50,852 nucleotides of DNA from an uncultured Pelagibacteraceae bacterium. GTDB lineage: Bacteria > Pseudomonadota > Alphaproteobacteria > Pelagibacterales > Pelagibacteraceae. Numbering within the stretch: position 1 is the first letter of the stretch; each line of letters starts with the position of its first letter. Positions 23,433 through 32,920 of the stretch are shown here, one piece after another. The stretch covers positions 1 to 50,852 of the forward strand of contig CABYKS010000003.1 of assembly GCA_902519625.1 (NCBI GenBank), read 5' to 3'. The notes under the pieces were generated by a model. The model was not told where the DNA came from. It worked only from the letters and a program-made list of their open reading frames with translations, and searched no databases. The translations under genes and the position numbers were made by a program.

Positions 23433-24539
23433 TTATATTTCAACCATATCATCTTTATGAACTACTTCCGATTTAGAAATATATCCTAAAAGTTCATAAA
23501 TTTTATTTGAATGTTTTCCTTGAATTTTATTAATTTCTTCTGAAGAAAAAGAACTTAAACCTCTCGCATATTCTTTAAAATTTTTATCTAATATTTTTAT
23601 ATGATCACCTTTATTAAATCTTCCCTCAACTTTTTTAATTCCTGCTGCTAATAGGCTCTTACCTTTTTTAAGCGCGTTAATAGCTCCATCATCAATTATC
23701 AATTCTCCTTTTGGTGATACTGAACTGATAATCCATTTTTTTCTAGCATCTAGTTTTGTCACTTTAGGTAAAAACCAAGTGCACTTATTTTTGTCTATAA
23801 TTTTTTTAATAGGTCTTTCTAAAAGACCATTCGCTATAACCATCATACACCCAGATAGCTGGCAAATTTTTGCAGCTTCGATCTTAGTTTTCATTCCCCC
23901 AGTTCCATGTTCACTTATACTTTTTGTAGCGATCTTTTCTATATTAGTATCTATACTTTTAATTTCTTTAATTAGTTTTGAGTTTTTAAATAATTTTGGA
24001 TTTTGAGTATATAATCCATCAACATCTGAAAGCAAAACTAAACAATCAGCTCCTGAAATTTGCGCCACTCGAGAAGCCAACCTATCATTATCTCCATATT
24101 TTATTTCAGTTGTTGCAATGCTATCATTTTCATTTACCACAGGAATAAAACCTAATTCAAATAAATTTTCAAAAGTTCTTTTTGCATTTATTGCTCTTCT
24201 TCTTTGCTCTGTATCTTCTAATGTAAGTAAAATTTGGGAAAGATTAATTTTTTTTGAGCTAAATATCTTATTAAAAAGATTCATTAGTTCAATTTGACCC
24301 ACAGAAGCTATGGCTTGACTTTTATCAATTTTTAAATTTTTTTTGTTTAAATTTAATTTTTTACAACCCAGAGCTATTGCACCGGAGCTTACTAGAATTA
24401 TATTTTTTTTTTGATCTAACAAGTCTTTTATATCTTTTGCAAATTCTGTTAACCATTTTTTTCTAATTATTTTTTTTTCATCAATTAAAATTGTAGATCC
24501 AATTTTTATTACAATAGTTTTAGATTTTTTAAGATACAT
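23433..24539 (-). CDS. proB: glutamate 5-kinase
   Basis: 368 aa; amino-acid kinase domain (VSSGAIALGCKKL, GTGGMKTKIEAAKI) plus C-terminal PUA domain. Confidence 0.95.
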   Translation of the reverse strand: MYLKKSKTIVIKIGSTILIDEKKIIRKKWLTEFAKDIKDLLDQKKNIILVSSGAIALGCKKLNLNKKNLKIDKSQAIASVGQIELMNLFNKIFSSKKINLSQILLTLEDTEQRRRAINAKRTFENLFELGFIPVVNENDSIATTEIKYGDNDRLASRVAQISGADCLVLLSDVDGLYTQNPKLFKNSKLIKEIKSIDTNIEKIATKSISEHGTGGMKTKIEAAKICQLSGCMMVIANGLLERPIKKIIDKNKCTWFLPKVTKLDARKKWIISSVSPKGELIIDDGAINALKKGKSLLAAGIKKVEGRFNKGDHIKILDKNFKEYARGLSSFSSEEINKIQGKHSNKIYELLGYISKSEVVHKDDMVEI

Positions 24540-25512
24540 ATTTAATTAATTTAGATTTAATTTTTGATATTGATTTTTTATCAAATGTTGAGAGAGTTAT
24601 TAGATTTACTTTATGTTTTTTTAAAAAATCATTTTTAATTTTTTTTACTTCTTTATCTTCCAAAAGATCTGTTTTATTTAAAACAACTAATTCATCTTTT
24701 TTTAACATATCTTTGCTATAGTTTTTTAGCTCTTTTCTTACTTGAGTGTAAGATTTTTTTAAATCCTCTTCCGTTATATCAATTAAATGAAGTAAAGACT
24801 TACATCTTTCAATATGTTTGAGAAATTTTATACCCAAACCTATGCCTTCATGTGCACCCTCGATGATTCCTGGAATATCAGCTAAAGTTACTTCTTTATC
24901 ATCATAAACTGCAACACCAAGATTTGGATTTAGTGTAGTAAATTTATAATTAGCAATTTTTGGTCTTGCACTTGTTATTGCAGCTAACAAACTAGATTTG
25001 CCTGCGTTTGGTAAACCAATGATACCAATGTCTGCTATTGTTTTTAATTGAAGCCAAATCCAAAATTCTTCTCCCTTGGTTCCTTTAGTAAACTTTTTTG
25101 GAGCTCTATTTGTTGAAGATTTAAATCTAGTGTTACCAAATCCTCCTCTTCCACCAACAGCTACAACAAATTCTTCGCTTTCTTTTTTAAAATCAAAAAT
25201 TAAAGTTTTATTATCTTCTTCAAATACCTGTGTGCCAACTGGGACATTAAGATATAAATTTTTTCCACCCCTGCCAGTTTGATTTTTTCCTTTTCCATCA
25301 CTGCCTCTTTCTGACTTAAAATGTTGTTGATATCTAAAGTCAATAAGGGTATTTAAATTTCTTTCTGATTTTAAAATTATTGAACCACCTTTTCCTCCAT
25401 CTCCTCCATCTGGTCCTCCAAATTCAATAAATTTTTCTCTTCTAAAACTTGGCGATCCTGAACCACCATCACCCGCTTTGATAAATATTTTGACTTGATC
25501 TAAAAATTTCAT
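24529..25512 (-). CDS. obgE: Obg family GTPase
   Basis: 327 aa; glycine-rich Obg domain, GLPNAGKSSLLAAI G1 motif, DIPGIIEGAHEGIGLG. Confidence 0.95.
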   Translation of the reverse strand: MKFLDQVKIFIKAGDGGSGSPSFRREKFIEFGGPDGGDGGKGGSIILKSERNLNTLIDFRYQQHFKSERGSDGKGKNQTGRGGKNLYLNVPVGTQVFEEDNKTLIFDFKKESEEFVVAVGGRGGFGNTRFKSSTNRAPKKFTKGTKGEEFWIWLQLKTIADIGIIGLPNAGKSSLLAAITSARPKIANYKFTTLNPNLGVAVYDDKEVTLADIPGIIEGAHEGIGLGIKFLKHIERCKSLLHLIDITEEDLKKSYTQVRKELKNYSKDMLKKDELVVLNKTDLLEDKEVKKIKNDFLKKHKVNLITLSTFDKKSISKIKSKLIKYVS

Positions 25513-25545
25513 AATACAACTCCTTTTGATTTTTTAAGTTGTATT
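25513..25545 (-). other. 9-bp intercistronic RNA hairpin abutting the obgE start codon
   Basis: Minus-strand AATACAACT - 15-nt loop - AGTTGTATT, immediately followed by ATG of obgE; the SD AAGGAG straddles loop and stem. Confidence 0.55.
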
Positions 25546-25547
25546 GA

Positions 25548-25802
25548 TTAATTGGGTTTTACAGAAACGAATGTTCTATCAGATTTAGTTTTTTTAAATT
25601 CTACCTTGCCTTTAACTTTTGCAAATATAGAATGATCTCTACCCATGCCAACGTGTTCACCAGGAAAAATTTTTGTTCCTCTTTGTCTAACAATTATGTT
25701 ACCTGGAATGACGTATTGACCACCGTATTTTTTTACACCAAGTCTACGGCCAGCACTATCACGTCCGTTTCGAGATGATCCACCTGCTTTTTTTGTTGCC
25801 AT
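25548..25802 (-). CDS. rpmA: 50S ribosomal protein L27
   Basis: 84 aa; [29 protein letters not shown]. Confidence 0.98.
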   Translation of the reverse strand: MATKKAGGSSRNGRDSAGRRLGVKKYGGQYVIPGNIIVRQRGTKIFPGEHVGMGRDHSIFAKVKGKVEFKKTKSDRTFVSVKPN

Positions 25803-25804
25803 AA

Positions 25805-26203
25805 TTAAATCTTACTTTTTTCTTCTTTTATTTTTTTTGTCTCTTTTTTTTCTACTTTTTTTGCTTCAGAAAGTATAGCACCATCTTTTGCAAAAATTTT
25901 TTTTATCTTTATTAGAGAATATTGTTGTCTATGTCCATTTTTTCTTCTTGAATTTTGTCTTCTTCTTTTTTTAAATATTAAAATAGTTCTATTTTTACTA
26001 TTTTTTACTAGTTCAGCTTCTACTTTTGCTCCCTTAACAAGTGGTGAGCCTACTTCTAAATTTTTATCATCTCCATATGCAAGGATTTCGTTAAATTCTA
26101 TTTTACTTTCAGGTTTGCTATTTTTAATTTTTTCAATTTTTAATATATCACTAGCTTTAACTTTGTATTGTTTTCCACCTGTTTGTATAACTGCAAAAGA
26201 CAT
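25805..26203 (-). CDS. rplU: 50S ribosomal protein L21
   Basis: 132 aa; [53 protein letters not shown]; lysine-rich C-terminal tail. Confidence 0.97.
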   Translation of the reverse strand: MSFAVIQTGGKQYKVKASDILKIEKIKNSKPESKIEFNEILAYGDDKNLEVGSPLVKGAKVEAELVKNSKNRTILIFKKRRRQNSRRKNGHRQQYSLIKIKKIFAKDGAILSEAKKVEKKETKKIKEEKSKI

Positions 26204-26230
26204 TGTAAATCCTAAATTTTTATAAGAGGC

Positions 26231-26258
26231 AATATAGTTCTAGACTTCTTTTAGTCAA
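26231..26258 (-). promoter_or_regulatory. putative sigma70 promoter for rplU-rpmA-obgE
   Basis: Minus-strand TTGACT - 16 bp - TATATT, with a short leader to the rplU ATG. Confidence 0.6.
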
Positions 26259-26268
26259 GTTGAATAAA

Positions 26269-26988
26269 TTAGAAATTATCCTTTAAATCTCTTAATTTTG
26301 AAAAGTCTTTTAGATTTTTTGCTCTTAAAAAAATATTGCAAGCTAATTCTTCCTCAATTGTTGAAGGAATTGTAGGTATATTATTTTTTAATTTATGCTC
26401 AATTTCAATAATTTTCTTTTTTAAATTTTTATTATCTTTTTCGTACTTTTTACAGAATATTGAATTTTTAAGTGTATACTCATGTCCGCAATATATTTTA
26501 GTTTCAATAGGAAGTTTTTTTAACTTATTTAAAGACTCAAACATTTGCTCGTATGTACCCTCAAATATTCTGCCACAACCAAGTGAAAACAAAGTATCTC
26601 CAGTAAAAGCAATTTTTTCTTTTTCAAAATAAAAACATATATGTCCTGATGTATGTCCTGGAATATGAATAATTTTTGATTCAAATTCTTCATTAGTCCA
26701 AATTTGGTTATCCTCAACAAGTATATCTATTTCTGGTATTCTATCTTTATCACTTTTAAATCCAACAATGTTTGATCCATATTTTTTTTTTAAATCATTA
26801 TTTCCACCAACGTGATCATAATGATGATGTGTATTTAAAATAAATTTTAAATTAATATTTTTTTTTTCAACAAAATCAATAATTGGCCCAGATTCACTTG
26901 GATCTATAACACATGCATTTTGATTTTTTTCATTAATCAAAAGATATGAAAAATTATCTTTAAGACACTTTATAATTTCTACTTTCAT
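26269..26988 (-). CDS. gloB: hydroxyacylglutathione hydrolase (glyoxalase II)
   Basis: 239 aa metallo-beta-lactamase fold; THHHYDHVGG, PGHTSGHI, FTGDTLFSLGCGRIFEGT, YCGHEYT. Confidence 0.9.
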   Translation of the reverse strand: MKVEIIKCLKDNFSYLLINEKNQNACVIDPSESGPIIDFVEKKNINLKFILNTHHHYDHVGGNNDLKKKYGSNIVGFKSDKDRIPEIDILVEDNQIWTNEEFESKIIHIPGHTSGHICFYFEKEKIAFTGDTLFSLGCGRIFEGTYEQMFESLNKLKKLPIETKIYCGHEYTLKNSIFCKKYEKDNKNLKKKIIEIEHKLKNNIPTIPSTIEEELACNIFLRAKNLKDFSKLRDLKDNF

Positions 26989-26989
26989 T

Positions 26990-27544
26990 CTATTTTTCTA
27001 TTACAAAAATACCTAATTGAGAAAATAAATTTTTATAACTTAAATTTTTACTGTTAATTTTTATATTTTTTTTATTACAATAATTCACAAAATCTTTAAT
27101 AGTGCACATATGCAGATTAGGAGTATTGTACCACTCGTTTGGTAGATCTTTCGTTATTGGCATTGTTCCTTTAAAAAGTAGATGTATTCTTACTTTCCAA
27201 TAACCAAAATTTGGTATTGTAACAATTGCCTTTTTGCCAACCCTTAATAATTCACTAATTACATTTTCCGGATCTAGGAAAGCTTGAAGCGTTTGGCTTA
27301 AAATAACATAATCGAATGATGAATTAGGAAATTGTTTTAAATCTTTTTCAGCATCTCCCTCAATAACTGTTAATCCTTTAGCTACACACTTTTGAACATT
27401 ACTTTTTGATATTTCCAAACCTCTTATATCATTTGTAATATTTTCGTTAATATATTTCATTAATTCGCCATCTCCACAACCAACGTCTAAAACTTTTGAT
27501 TTTTTTTCAACTAAGTTTGCTATTGTATTAAATTCTTTTTTCAT
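26990..27544 (-). CDS. metW: methionine biosynthesis protein MetW (SAM-dependent methyltransferase fold)
   Basis: 184 aa; VLDVGCGDGELMKYI; overlaps metX. Confidence 0.92.
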   Translation of the reverse strand: MKKEFNTIANLVEKKSKVLDVGCGDGELMKYINENITNDIRGLEISKSNVQKCVAKGLTVIEGDAEKDLKQFPNSSFDYVILSQTLQAFLDPENVISELLRVGKKAIVTIPNFGYWKVRIHLLFKGTMPITKDLPNEWYNTPNLHMCTIKDFVNYCNKKNIKINSKNLSYKNLFSQLGIFVIEK

Positions 27545-28661
27545 TCAGTTTATAGTATGATGTGTTTAAAAAATTTTTTATAGTATTAAGAAAATCAGGA
27601 ATATTTAATAGAAATGAATCATGACCCTTATCAGATGTTATTTCTGCAAACCCAACATTTTTTCCAATAGAATTTAATGCAATAACTATCTCTCTATTTT
27701 CAGATGTTGGATATAGCCAATCTGAAGTAAAAGATATAATAAAAAATTTAGTATTAGTTTTTTCAAATGCTTTTGAGAGATTTCCATCAAATTGTTTTGA
27801 AAGATCAAAATAGTCCATAGCTCTCGTTATATAAAGATAACTATTTGCATCAAATCTATCTACAAAAACTGAACCTTGATGTCTAAGATAGCTTTCAATT
27901 TGAAAATCTGCATCAAAACCAAATTTTAAATCGTCTCTTTCCTGAAGTTTTCTTCCAAATTTTTCTTGTAAGCCTTTTTTAGATAAATATGTGATATGTG
28001 CTGCCATTCTAGCAACAGCCAGTCCTTTATCTGGAGACTTATTATTTTCAACATAAAATCCATTTTCCCAATTATGATCTGCCATAATTGATTGTCTCCC
28101 AAGTTCATTTAGAGCAATGTTCTGCGCTGAATGACTATGCGCACATGCTATAGGGATAGCAGTTTCAGATTTATCTGGAAAATTGGATACAAATTGTAGC
28201 ACCTGCATTCCACCCATTGATCCACCTAAAACTGAAAATAATTTCTTAATCTTAAAAAATTCTAATAAGTGATACTGAGCGTTAACCATGTCATTTATAG
28301 TTATAACTGGAAATTCTGTTCCGAAATTTTTATTAGTTTTTGGATTAACGTTACTTGGACCATAAGAACCCATACATCCTCCAATTACATTTGCACAAAT
28401 TACAAAATATTTTTTTGTATCTATTGCTTTACCAGGCCCTATAAGATAATTCCACCAACCTTCTTTTTTAGTTATTGGATTTAAACCTGAAGCAAATTGA
28501 TCACCAGTTAGAGCATGAAACGCTAAAATTGCATTATCTTTTTTATCATTAAGTTTTCCATAAGTTTCATATGCTAATGGAAAATTAGATATAGTTTGCC
28601 CACAATCAAGCTTCAAAGGCTTATCAATAATTAATTTTTTTACTTTATCTATATCATTCAT
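27528..28661 (-). CDS. metX: homoserine O-acetyl/succinyltransferase
   Basis: 377 aa alpha/beta hydrolase; LAFHALTGDQFASG, GGSMGGMQVLQF nucleophile elbow, DKGHDSFLL. Confidence 0.93.
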   Translation of the reverse strand: MNDIDKVKKLIIDKPLKLDCGQTISNFPLAYETYGKLNDKKDNAILAFHALTGDQFASGLNPITKKEGWWNYLIGPGKAIDTKKYFVICANVIGGCMGSYGPSNVNPKTNKNFGTEFPVITINDMVNAQYHLLEFFKIKKLFSVLGGSMGGMQVLQFVSNFPDKSETAIPIACAHSHSAQNIALNELGRQSIMADHNWENGFYVENNKSPDKGLAVARMAAHITYLSKKGLQEKFGRKLQERDDLKFGFDADFQIESYLRHQGSVFVDRFDANSYLYITRAMDYFDLSKQFDGNLSKAFEKTNTKFFIISFTSDWLYPTSENREIVIALNSIGKNVGFAEITSDKGHDSFLLNIPDFLNTIKNFLNTSYYKLNEKRI

Positions 28662-28689
28662 ATTTTTTAGTGAATTGTGAGGTAAAAAA

Positions 28690-28740
28690 ACTTATTTAGC
28701 GGTTTTTTTATAGCGCTCGCAATTCAGTTAAATCAGCGCA
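28690..28740 (-). ncRNA. SAM-II riboswitch in the metX leader
   Basis: Minus-strand TGCGCTGATTTAACTGAATTGCGAGCGCTATAAAAAAACCGCTAAATAAG. It matches the remembered SAM-II (metX) signature GCGCUGAUUUAAC..UUGC.AGCGC......GCUAAA, with P1 formed by GCGCT/AGCGC. Confidence 0.88.
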
Positions 28741-28745
28741 TAAAT

Positions 28746-28774
28746 TATTTACAGGATACATTTGTATATGTCAA
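28746..28774 (-). promoter_or_regulatory. sigma70 promoter for metX-metW-gloB
   Basis: Minus-strand TTGACA - exactly 17 bp - TAAATA; the predicted start is at the first bases of the SAM-II aptamer. Confidence 0.75.
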
Positions 28775-28847
28775 ATTTATTAAAATATTAAATATTTTAT
28801 GTAAATAAGTAATTTTTTATCTATAAAGATACAAAATATTAAAAATT

Positions 28848-29933
28848 ATGACTTCGCTTAACTTTAGAAAAATAAATATAGAGGCTTACAAGCCAGGAAG
28901 ATCTATATTAAAAAAAAAGAAAAATGTAATAAAATTATCAGCTAATGAATCAGCATTAGGCATGAGTCCTAGAGTGTTGAAAATATTACAAAGTAGAAAT
29001 TATAAAATTTCTAAATATCCAGACAGCAAAGCAATAGATTTAAGAAAACAAATTTCATCAAAATTTAAATGTGAATTTAATAAAATTATCTGTGGTTCAG
29101 GCTCAGATGAGGTGATTCAAATGATATGCCAACTTTTTCTTAAATCTGGAGATGAAGTAATCGTCCCCCAATATAGTTTTTTGATGTATAGAATATACGC
29201 ATCAATTGTTGGAGCAAAAGTAATTTTTTCTAAAGAAAAAGAATTTAGGGTTTCGGTTGAAAATATAATTAAAAAAGTTAACAAAAAAACTAAAATTATT
29301 TTTATAGCAAATCCAAATAATCCAACTGGTACATATTTAGAAAAAAAAGAATTAATTAATTTAAGAAAAAAATTAAATAAAAAAATTTTATTAGTTGTAG
29401 ATGATGCATATGATGAATACATGAAAGATAAAAATTATTCTTCAGGTTTAAATATTTTTAAAAATAAAAAAAATGTATTTATTTTAAGAACCTTTTCTAA
29501 AATATATGGTCTTGCTTCTTTAAGAGTTGGCTGGGGATATGGTGATAAAAAAATAATTGACGCACTAAATATGATTAAACCACCCTTTAATGTAAATAAA
29601 GTTGCTCAACTATGCGCAATTGAATCTTTAAAAGATAGTAAATTTATCAGTAAATCAGTTAAGCATAATTTATTTTGGAGTAAAAAAATTAAAAATCGCC
29701 TAGAACAATTTAATATTTTTTGTAATAAAGTAAGTGCAAATTTTCTTTTGCTTAATTTTGATAAGTGTAAATTAAATGCAAATAATGTTGAAAAAAAATT
29801 ATTAAAGCAAGGTTTAATATTAAGAGATACTAAAACTTATGGGATAAAAAATTGTTTAAGACTAACAATTGGAAACAACTCAGAAAACAAGTTATTTTTA
29901 AAAAGTATAAATAGGATATTTAAAAATGTTTAA
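28848..29933 (+). CDS. hisC: histidinol-phosphate aminotransferase family
   Basis: 361 aa; class I/II aminotransferase; NPNNPTGTY, RTFSKIYGLASLRVGWGYG (PLP lysine). Confidence 0.88.
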   Translation: MTSLNFRKINIEAYKPGRSILKKKKNVIKLSANESALGMSPRVLKILQSRNYKISKYPDSKAIDLRKQISSKFKCEFNKIICGSGSDEVIQMICQLFLKSGDEVIVPQYSFLMYRIYASIVGAKVIFSKEKEFRVSVENIIKKVNKKTKIIFIANPNNPTGTYLEKKELINLRKKLNKKILLVVDDAYDEYMKDKNYSSGLNIFKNKKNVFILRTFSKIYGLASLRVGWGYGDKKIIDALNMIKPPFNVNKVAQLCAIESLKDSKFISKSVKHNLFWSKKIKNRLEQFNIFCNKVSANFLLLNFDKCKLNANNVEKKLLKQGLILRDTKTYGIKNCLRLTIGNNSENKLFLKSINRIFKNV

Positions 29934-30822
29934 AAAAGTATTAATAATAGGATGTGGTTTAATAGGCTCATCAATATTAAGAGCTATACATAGCAAAAAA
30001 TTATCAAAAAAAATTTTAGTATTAGAAAAATCAAAAAACAATATAACTAAAATAAAAAAGATCAAATCAAATTGTAAGTTTATTAAAAATATAGATAGTG
30101 AAGTTTCTGATGTTGATTTAGTTATTTTATGTACGCCTATGAGCGAATATAAAAAAATAATTGAAAAATTAAATAAAATTTTAAAAGCAAATTGTTTGAT
30201 TACAGATGTTGGTTCTACAAAACAAAATATAATTAAATTAAAAAATAAAATACTTAATAAAAAATTAAATTGGATATCTAGTCATCCAATAGCTGGGTCT
30301 GAGGTTAGTGGTCCAGAATATGGAAATAAAAATTTGTTTTTAAATAAATGGTGCGTAATTATTAAGGAAAAAAAGCAAAATTCAAAAAAAATTAATTTAT
30401 TAAATAAATTTTGGAGAAAAATTGGTTCTAAAGTAGTTTTAATGAATCCTGTTAACCACGATAAAATTTTTTCTATCACAAGTCATTTGCCCCATTTAAT
30501 TGCATACAACTTGATTAAAACTGCACAAGACTCACAAAAAATTCAAAGAAAAAATCTAATACAATATAGCGCTGGAGGATTGAGAGATTTTTCAAGGATA
30601 GCAGCATCGAATGAGATTATGTGGAGAGATATATTTTTTAACAATGATGATATAATTAAAGCAATAAATTTATTTACTAAAAATTTAAACTCATTCAAAA
30701 AAATAATTCAAAATAAAAATAATAAAAAACTTTTATCTAGATTAGCTAATTCAAAAAAAGTAAGAACACAAATTGTTCAATTAAAACAAGATGTGTCAAA
30801 ACCAGACTTTGGAAGAGAATAA
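29926..30822 (+). CDS. tyrA: prephenate/arogenate dehydrogenase
   Basis: 298 aa; GCGLIGSSILRAI NAD-binding motif, SHPIAGSEVSGPEYGN, TSHLPHLIAYNL. Confidence 0.9.
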   Translation: MFKKVLIIGCGLIGSSILRAIHSKKLSKKILVLEKSKNNITKIKKIKSNCKFIKNIDSEVSDVDLVILCTPMSEYKKIIEKLNKILKANCLITDVGSTKQNIIKLKNKILNKKLNWISSHPIAGSEVSGPEYGNKNLFLNKWCVIIKEKKQNSKKINLLNKFWRKIGSKVVLMNPVNHDKIFSITSHLPHLIAYNLIKTAQDSQKIQRKNLIQYSAGGLRDFSRIAASNEIMWRDIFFNNDDIIKAINLFTKNLNSFKKIIQNKNNKKLLSRLANSKKVRTQIVQLKQDVSKPDFGRE

Positions 30823-30823
30823 T

Positions 30824-31552
30824 TTATATTTTGCAAATTCTTTTGACTTTTAAATTTGCAGTTCTTTCTATTCTTTTTATTGTTTCGTTAATTGGCATTA
30901 TAATAACTTTTTTTTCTGGGCCATAAGCATGAATTAATTCTTTTGAATTAATGCATACTGCTACATGTCCTTTCCAATAAATAATGTTGCCAAGTTTAAA
31001 TTTTTTTTTTGTTTTATTTCCCTTTTTGTAGCTTATTTGATCAATAGTATCTCTTGGAAAAAATTTTTTATTAAATTTATAAAAAAGTTGAATTAGAGCT
31101 GAACAATCAATGCCGTGATGAGTCTTTCCTCCCCATTTATATTTACAATTTAAATATGACTTAAAAATTTTAGCAAAATTTTTTTCCTTTTTATTTATAT
31201 GAGTTATATCTTTTTGCTTTACCCATTTGTTTTTTTCGAACATAGCGTAATTTTTTTCTTTCTTTATAATCTCAATTTCACTTGAAAATGGTAAAAAACT
31301 ATTTGATTTATAAATTCTAGTTTTTAAAGTTTTTACTTTGTGTGTAGGTTTAAATTTTTTAATAAATTTTTTATTTTTTATATATCCAGTATATCTATCG
31401 TAAGATGTTCTTATTTTAAGAAAACTTTTTATTTTTTTTAAAACTTTAAATTTTTCACCATAAATGATTTGTGAGCTAATTTTGGCATTTATTGATGGTC
31501 GTTCATATATATTGATACAAGAATATGTTGAGTAATAATTACTTTGCACCAA
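30824..31552 (-). CDS. NlpC/P60 family cysteine peptidase with SH3-like domain
   Basis: 242 aa; KWGGKTHHGIDCSALIQLFYKF catalytic Cys region, GHVAVCINSKELIHAYG; no obvious signal peptide. Confidence 0.85.
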   Translation of the reverse strand: MVQSNYYSTYSCINIYERPSINAKISSQIIYGEKFKVLKKIKSFLKIRTSYDRYTGYIKNKKFIKKFKPTHKVKTLKTRIYKSNSFLPFSSEIEIIKKEKNYAMFEKNKWVKQKDITHINKKEKNFAKIFKSYLNCKYKWGGKTHHGIDCSALIQLFYKFNKKFFPRDTIDQISYKKGNKTKKKFKLGNIIYWKGHVAVCINSKELIHAYGPEKKVIIMPINETIKRIERTANLKVKRICKI

Positions 31553-32912
31553 TTTTTATTTTATTTCTTATGAACCACAAACAAATTAAAGAAGGAATGA
31601 CCATTATTGTGGTTAAAACAAAAAAAGTTCCCCAATCTCCATTAAGCCAATCAACTAAAGCTCCAGAAGAGGAAGCGAGAGTTGTTCTGCCAGCAGTTCC
31701 TATTGAGGCAAGCAGAGCGTATTGAGTAGCGGTATAAGTTCTATCAACTAATAAAGAAATAAAGGCCACAAAAGCTACTGTTGCAAATGCAGCTGTAATA
31801 TCATCAGCTATTACTGCAATTGCGAATAATAATTCAGATTTACCTGTCCAAGCTAAAACTGCAAATAGTAAATTTGTTAGTGCCATTAATCCTCCAGCAA
31901 AGAACATTGTTTTTATTGTCCCTGCTCTCATAGCCATCACTCCACCTAGTAATGTAAATACTACTGTTGTTATCCAACCAAGTCCTTTTGAGTAAATTGC
32001 AATCTGCCCTTTAGAGAACCCAATTTCTTTATAAAAAACAATAGACATACGACCAAGAAACGCTTCACCAATTTTAAATAAGAATACAAAACCTAAAATT
32101 CCTACAGCAATAGCAAATCCATTTTTTTTAAAGAAACTTATAATGGGTCCACCAATAGTTCCTGTAATATAAGCTATAAAATTAGTTATAATATTGCTCG
32201 ATCCAAGTCTTTGCTCAATTATTTTATCAGTTTCTCTTTGTTTTGCTTGTCTGTCAGTTTCAATTGGTTCATGAACAAACATCAAACCAATATTCATTAA
32301 AATTATTACAACTCCTAAAACTAAAAAAGTAGCTTGCCAGTAATCAACAATACCCATGTTTTCAAAATATTCTGCTGTAAATAAAGCTATAACTCCTCCC
32401 AGCTTATAACCAGTCCACCAGCCAACCACTGCCATTGCAGCACCAGCTGCCATAGCTTTTCCTTCATTTTCATTTATTTGCTCAATTCTTAATGCATCAA
32501 CAGTTATGTCTTGTGTAGCTGACGCTATGGCAATAATTAATCCAACGGTAATTAATAGGACTAAGTTTTGTGTTGGGTTTATAAAACTCCAAACTAACAA
32601 ACTTAGTAAAATTGCAATTTGCATTAAAACTATCCAGCCTCTTCTATGACCTAGTTTTTTTGTTAATAGAGGTATTTGAATTCTATCTATTATTGGTGCC
32701 CACAAATAATTAAATGCATAAACACCAAAAATTAAACCTGCCCATCCAATTGTTGATCTACTAAGTCCCTCTTCTTTTAACCAAAGGCTTAAACTGCTTG
32801 CAATCAAAACCCAAGGGAATCCACTTATGGAACCAAGAAGTAAAATTCTTAGCATTCTTATATCTTTATAAACTAAAAGTGATTGGCCCCAGCTTTGTTT
32901 TTTTTCTATCAT
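31539..32912 (-). CDS. ampG: AmpG-family MFS transporter
   Basis: 457 aa multi-TM; QDITVDALRIEQ and early WAPIIDR motifs of AmpG-type permeases. Confidence 0.78.
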   Translation of the reverse strand: MIEKKQSWGQSLLVYKDIRMLRILLLGSISGFPWVLIASSLSLWLKEEGLSRSTIGWAGLIFGVYAFNYLWAPIIDRIQIPLLTKKLGHRRGWIVLMQIAILLSLLVWSFINPTQNLVLLITVGLIIAIASATQDITVDALRIEQINENEGKAMAAGAAMAVVGWWTGYKLGGVIALFTAEYFENMGIVDYWQATFLVLGVVIILMNIGLMFVHEPIETDRQAKQRETDKIIEQRLGSSNIITNFIAYITGTIGGPIISFFKKNGFAIAVGILGFVFLFKIGEAFLGRMSIVFYKEIGFSKGQIAIYSKGLGWITTVVFTLLGGVMAMRAGTIKTMFFAGGLMALTNLLFAVLAWTGKSELLFAIAVIADDITAAFATVAFVAFISLLVDRTYTATQYALLASIGTAGRTTLASSSGALVDWLNGDWGTFFVLTTIMVIPSLICLWFIRNKIKIGAK

Positions 32913-32920
32913 TTATATCT

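Noticed and set aside
26204-26268. Possible L21 autoregulatory leader upstream of rplU
   Set aside because: The predicted promoter places the start only about 20 nt from the ATG, leaving no room for a structured leader.
28269-28484. Plus-strand 71-aa ORF inside metX
   Set aside because: Shadow of the metX reading frame, no family resemblance.
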